The notes beneath the pieces were generated by a model. The model was not told where the DNA came from, did no database searches, and saw only the letters and a list, made by a program, of their open reading frames with translations. 10,073 nt of DNA, taken from positions 37,878-47,950 of the forward strand of contig DAAI01000003.1 in assembly GCA_001701105.1 (NCBI GenBank), read 5' to 3'. Shown here piece by piece: positions 7,094 through 10,073 of the stretch. Within the stretch, counting starts at the first letter, position 1. Every line of letters begins with the position of its first letter. This DNA comes from Bacteroidales bacterium GP1. Lineage in GTDB: Bacteria > Bacteroidota > Bacteroidia > Bacteroidales > Muribaculaceae. The translations under genes were made by a program, and so were the position numbers.

Positions 7094-8803
7094 ATGGCGT
7101 TACCAATCAACATAGAGGATTTGCTCAATAAGCGAAGGGTGTAATCAACACGGATAGAATTCAAGACCGGGTGGCATCCTGATAAGATATATCATACGAT
7201 ATGTGCTTTCGCCAATGATTTGGAGAATATGGGAGGAGGTTATATACTCATAGGCGTAGAGGAAGAAAATGGAGTTGCGAAGCGTCCGGTAAAAGGATTG
7301 AATGTGTGGGAGATTGATGCTATAATGAAAGAGATGGTTGGATATGATGCCAAGATTTCCCCGTTGTACATGACGAAAGTTTCTCCTGAAATAGTAGACG
7401 AGAAAACCATTCTTGTAATTTGGGCTCCTGCTGGAAGTAATCGTCCATATTCGGTAATGGAAAGTGTTGTATCAAAAAAATCGGTTCCTAAATTCTATGT
7501 CCGTAGCAAATCATCCACTATAGAAGCAAAGGGTGAAATTCTATATCAAGTACAGGAGTTGGCTACACGCATCCCTTTTGATGAGAGAGGCAATCTATCC
7601 GTAGGTATTGAAGATATATCTGGCTTGTTGGTTTATGAGCATCTTAAATCTGTAAAAAGTAAATTGACCGAGAATTTTATGAAACGCCCTCTAATTGAAA
7701 TTCTCGATGAGATGGATTTGCTAACCGGACCTACAGAAAACCGACAGATAAAGAATGTCGCAGTAATGATGTTCTGTGATCATCCCGAGAGATTCTTTCC
7801 CGTAACTCAAGTTGATATAGTGATTTTTCCTGAGGGTAGTATCGAGAATCCGGATGTGATGATTGAAATACCAAAAATTGTGGGTCCTGTTCCTAAAATG
7901 ATAAGGGAGACTTTGTCTTATCTACGGACTAACGTTATAAGAAAAAGAATTGCGAAACCCAACGACACTGAAAAGTCTGACAAAACTTATAACTATCCTT
8001 ACCAGGCCTTAGAGGAAGCGGTTGTAAATGCACTTTATCATCGCGATTATCAGGAGAGGGAACCAGTTGACATATCTGTTGAGCCTACGCATATAGACAT
8101 TCTCAGTTATGCGGGTCCTGACCGTTCGATAAGTGCAGAGTCAATAAAAGCGGCCAAGAAACTTAAAGCACGAAGGTACCGAAATCGAAGGTTAGGAGAT
8201 TTCTTAAAAGAATTGGATCTGACAGAGGGAAGGGCTACAGGTATTCCAACTATTCAAAAGGCCTTGAAAGATAATGGATCTTCTCCGGCAATCATTGAGA
8301 CCGATGATGAACGAACATATTTCCTTATGACAATTCATTGTCGGAAAGACATGATCAATATGGCTTCCATCCCAATGGACGACAGTGAAAAGAAAGACTT
8401 TGACAGCAGACTTTTACAGATGATTGGGCAATCATCTGTAAAAGTTAAAGAGCTTGTATATCAAAGTGATATCCCAAATAAATTGCTACTTTTACAGAAT
8501 ATTGAGCAATTGTTTGTAAAAGTCTGGAATAAATCAAAGAAATTTGTCGATATAGTAGTCTATACCCGGTATGTCTTAGAATTAATGGAGCATCTGAAAA
8601 TGGGGTCGGCCACTATCAGAACTTTGGCAGATTTTATTGACTGTGATGGTATTACAGAATTACGCAGAAAGTTTATTATCCCTCTCATGGAGATGGGTTA
8701 TATATCAATGACAATGCCCGATAAGCCAACAAGTTCAAAACAAGAATATAGGCTTACTGAAAAGGGGATTCAGGTATTTATAGAAAATAAAGACAATTAT
8801 TGA
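7094..8803 (+). pseudogene. AlbA_2 (Schlafen-type) / GHKL ATP-binding regulator, COG2865-like, with a nonsense codon at position 17
   Basis: From ATG 7094 the frame encodes MALPINIEDLLNKRRV, then TAA at 7142-7144, then STRIEFKTGWHPDKIYHTI and an unbroken run to 8803: 569 codons plus stop in all. In relatives the stop position is normally Glu (RVES.RIEFK), so GAA to TAA explains it. An AlbA_2 domain covers about 10-130 (FANDLENMGGGYILIGVEE, FYVRSKSSTIEA). A GHKL-type ATPase segment follows, with the N-box EEAVVNALYHRDY at 307-319 and GRATGIP at about 379-385 where relatives have GRGTGIP. A winged-helix tail (about 500-565) ends KQEYRLTEKGIQVF. The first usable starts after the stop are TTG 7220 or ATG 7229, which would delete half of AlbA_2. 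Relatives are putative DNA-binding regulators, often on mobile or defence-associated DNA. AT-rich and on the opposite strand to all other genes here, it is probably transferred. A sequencing error is possible. Confidence 0.85.
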
Positions 8804-8862
8804 TAGTGAGATATCTGCAATTGTGAGGGCCGCAAGTCTCTTGCTAAGTGTGGGATTGGCAT

Positions 8863-8900
8863 AAAAAGGAAGGGTGAGTTCCGGGAAGGAACACACCCTT
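8863..8900 (-). terminator. Rho-independent terminator of the lipoprotein gene
   Basis: On the minus strand AAGGGTG-T-GTTCC, a 5-nt loop, then GGAAC-T-CACCCTT forms a 12-pair hairpin with one mismatch, followed directly by CC and TTTTT. It lies 36 nt after the lipoprotein stop codon. On the plus strand the hairpin is not followed by a T-run, so it would be a poor terminator for the converging cassette. Confidence 0.85.
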
Positions 8901-8936
8901 ATGACTTTACGTCTTTGCTGTCCGTAGGGGGATTTC

Positions 8937-9155
8937 TTAGTTAGCAGCCTCTACAGCCTCAACGGTAACGTTGGTATCACCACCTTCAGCAGTAACGGTA
9001 GCCTGAGCGGCAGCGAGAGTATCGCTATCGGCGGCAACTACAGTCTCCTGAGCGAGAGTATCAACTGTGTCAACGGTCTCAGCTTTCTTGTTGCCATTGC
9101 AAGCAACCATTGCTACGCTGAAAAGAACAGCAAGCGACAAAACAACTTTCTTCAT
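8937..9155 (-). CDS. Small acidic lipoprotein of unknown function
   Basis: A 72-residue protein with a signal peptide MKKVVLSLAVLFSVAMVAC and lipid-attachment cysteine at 19 (M-V-A-C lipobox, with Met at -3, acceptable in Bacteroidetes). Cleavage leaves about 54 residues: NGNKKAE, then a low-complexity region rich in Thr, Val, Ala, Asp and Glu with ten acidic and only two basic residues, including repeated TVDTVDTLAQETV and TVTAEGGDTNVTVEAVEA. No fold is recognisable; it is probably disordered. The residues after Cys are basic rather than the acidic surface-export pattern known from Capnocytophaga and Bacteroides, so it may face the periplasm. The gene is monocistronic, with its own -7 box and terminator. 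Similar tiny lipoproteins are common and usually uncharacterised in Bacteroidales. The codon-rich consistency with highly expressed genes (mostly GTA/GTC, GCA/GCG, ACA/ACG) is unremarkable. Confidence 0.85.
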   Translation of the reverse strand: MKKVVLSLAVLFSVAMVACNGNKKAETVDTVDTLAQETVVAADSDTLAAAQATVTAEGGDTNVTVEAVEAAN

Positions 9156-9203
9156 TTCTCTAAAGTATTAAAATAATAAAACAATGTTTTCTTGGGTCAC
9201 TGT

Positions 9204-9223
9204 CGTTTCTGTTGTTAGAAACG
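9204..9223. repeat. Perfect inverted repeat at the start of the lipoprotein transcript
   Basis: CGTTTCT (9204-9210) and AGAAACG (9217-9223) are exact reverse complements separated by 6 nt. The structure begins 4 nt downstream of the minus-strand -7 box, so it would either form a stem-loop at the very 5' end of the mRNA (protecting it from decay) or serve as an operator over the transcription start. Confidence 0.75.
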
Positions 9224-9226
9224 TTG

Positions 9227-9234
9227 CAAATTTA
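9227..9234 (-). promoter_or_regulatory. -7 box of the lipoprotein promoter
   Basis: TAAATTTG on the minus strand is a full match to the Bacteroides TAnnTTTG element and is identical to the -7 box ahead of serS. No TTTG is found 19-21 nt upstream, so the -33 element is missing or degenerate, hinting at an activator or an alternative contact. Predicted start near 9220 leaves a leader of about 65 nt. Confidence 0.65.
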
Positions 9235-9260
9235 CAACTTATTTCGTTATGTTGTGCTTC

Positions 9261-9334
9261 TTACACCCATTTTTTTAATGTTTTTTGCCCTAAATCCGCA
9301 TTTTTAACACTGTTAACTTAAAAATCGGGTGTAA
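9261..9334. repeat. Long imperfect inverted repeat between the amylase and lipoprotein genes
   Basis: TTACACCCATTTTTTTAA (9261-9278) and TTAAAAATCGGGTGTAA (9318-9334) are near-exact inverted copies (TTACACCC arms perfect, then an A/T tract differing by about two positions), enclosing 39 nt. A second small repeat, TTAACACTGTTAA, lies at 9304-9316. On the minus strand this follows the amylase stop by 10 nt and might act as a loose terminator, but the loop is long and AT-rich. It may instead be the remnant of a small repeat element. Confidence 0.55.
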
Positions 9335-9344
9335 ATTTAACATA

Positions 9345-10073
9345 TCAGCGCACCATCACCTTGCTTATCACATTCCCCGAGCGGACTATATAGACCCCTG
9401 CCGGCAGTGCGATATGGTTTTCTCCCCGGATTGTGGCTATCTCCATTCCTTCCATATTATATATGGAGGCCGGTAGGTCGGATGTAAGGGTTATGCAGCC
9501 GCGTCCTCCGATAGCTATGGGTTGACCGGTCATGGTGTCGGTTGTCACGTCGTCGATGCCGCTGATGTTGCGGGTGCTGACTATGGCGTAGCATCCGGCA
9601 GGCACAGTGATGGTTTTGGCCACGGCATCGAATTTGGGATCCGAGCCATAGCTTTTGGATGCAATCCAGTAGGTTGAATTATCTGAACTTGCGAAGTCGA
9701 CATTTACTGTCACCTCTCCCGTAACGTTGGGATTGATTGCGCAATATAATTCTTTTCCCGCGGCCTTGGCAATGATTGTTCGCCCGTTGGCCCAGCCAGA
9801 GCAATTGTTTGCGAAATTGCCGGAAATAGGGAATAGGTCGGTGTTCTCGAGCCGGATCTTGATAAGCTCGCGGTAATTGTCGAAGAGTCCCTTGTTGTCA
9901 GGATCCTGAAGCATGGCCCATTTCACGGGCTTTGGATCCGTGCGTCCGCCCCAGGTGTCGATTCCTTCATCGTAGCCGAATTCCTGGAATTGCCATATCA
10001 TATGCGCGCCGGGCACGAGGATCATCTGCGCCGCCGCGCTGCCGAGCCCTTGCCACCGCCCAGGAGGAGAATA
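9345..10073 (-). CDS. GH13 alpha-amylase with C-terminal sorting-like domain; N-terminal part outside window
   Basis: The frame is open to base 10073 and gives the last 242 residues of a secreted starch-degrading enzyme. The first part, GLGSAAAQMILVPGAHMIWQ then FGYDEGIDTWGGRTDPKPVKW, is the end of the GH13 catalytic barrel around strand 8. The helix FDNYRELIKIRLEN and a beta-sandwich domain (to about residue 170, YCAINPNVTGEVTVNV, VPAGCYAIVSTR) follow, as in classical alpha-amylases. The catalytic Asp/Glu/Asp lie upstream, outside the window. From about 171 a linker (ISGIDDVTTDTMTGQP) leads to a tail with IYNMEGMEIATIRG, LPAGVYIVRSGN and the end KVMVR, which has the look of a type IX secretion type A sorting domain. 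The TGA stop is at 9345-9347. A Bacteroidales surface or secreted amylase is expected for a gut polysaccharide user; exact specificity cannot be told from this part. Confidence 0.9.
   Translation of the reverse strand, partial: YSPPGRWQGLGSAAAQMILVPGAHMIWQFQEFGYDEGIDTWGGRTDPKPVKWAMLQDPDNKGLFDNYRELIKIRLENTDLFPISGNFANNCSGWANGRTIIAKAAGKELYCAINPNVTGEVTVNVDFASSDNSTYWIASKSYGSDPKFDAVAKTITVPAGCYAIVSTRNISGIDDVTTDTMTGQPIAIGGRGCITLTSDLPASIYNMEGMEIATIRGENHIALPAGVYIVRSGNVISKVMVR

Noticed and set aside
6822..8803. Stop-codon reassignment or selenocysteine-type recoding as the cause of the in-frame stops
   Set aside because: The stops are TAA, TAG and TAA, no TGA is involved, and neighbouring genes terminate normally with TAA and TGA; ordinary nonsense mutation is simpler.
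8804..8862. Possible tRNA remnant or attachment site at the right edge of the cassette
   Set aside because: No cloverleaf can be drawn and no direct repeat shared with the left edge near 6760-6830 was found; only a 5-bp GCAAG/CTTGC hairpin is present.

Overview
The window looks like chromosomal DNA of a gut-type Bacteroidales bacterium, plausibly Muribaculaceae. The evidence is a promoter of the Bacteroidetes type (TTTG, 19 nt, TAnnTTTG) ahead of serS, weak Shine-Dalgarno sequences, a small lipoprotein of Bacteroidetes style, and an alpha-amylase with a C-terminal tail like type IX secretion sorting domains. The family placement is inference; no marker gene here settles it.

Layout. Positions 1-6429 hold six tightly packed genes, all on the minus strand. 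In transcription order they are serS (seryl-tRNA synthetase), a membrane-anchored pseudokinase, a YghO-like GNAT acetyltransferase, menG (demethylmenaquinone methyltransferase), a TrhP-type U32 tRNA hydroxylation protein, and a class I/II aminotransferase cut by the left edge. Gaps are 4-87 nt, so they probably form one transcript from the promoter at 6521-6551. The products cover translation (tRNA charging, tRNA wobble modification), respiratory quinone synthesis and amino-acid metabolism: a housekeeping operon with an unusual pseudokinase inside.

Positions 6430-6821 carry the serS promoter, a perfect 13-bp tandem duplication and no convincing gene. From about 6780 to 8803 lies the odd part of the window: an AT-rich, plus-strand two-gene cassette. 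The first gene is a small reading frame (6822-7091) broken by two in-frame stops. Two bases later comes a Schlafen/AlbA_2 plus GHKL-ATPase (COG2865-like) gene with one in-frame stop at codon 17, followed by an uninterrupted run to 8803. Orientation, composition and gene type suggest a horizontally acquired accessory module that has been recently inactivated, or less likely one whose translation is gated.

Positions 8863-10073 return to the minus strand: a terminator, a 72-residue acidic lipoprotein with its own promoter and a perfect inverted repeat at its likely transcription start, a 74-bp imperfect inverted-repeat structure, and the C-terminal 242 residues of a GH13 alpha-amylase cut by the right edge.
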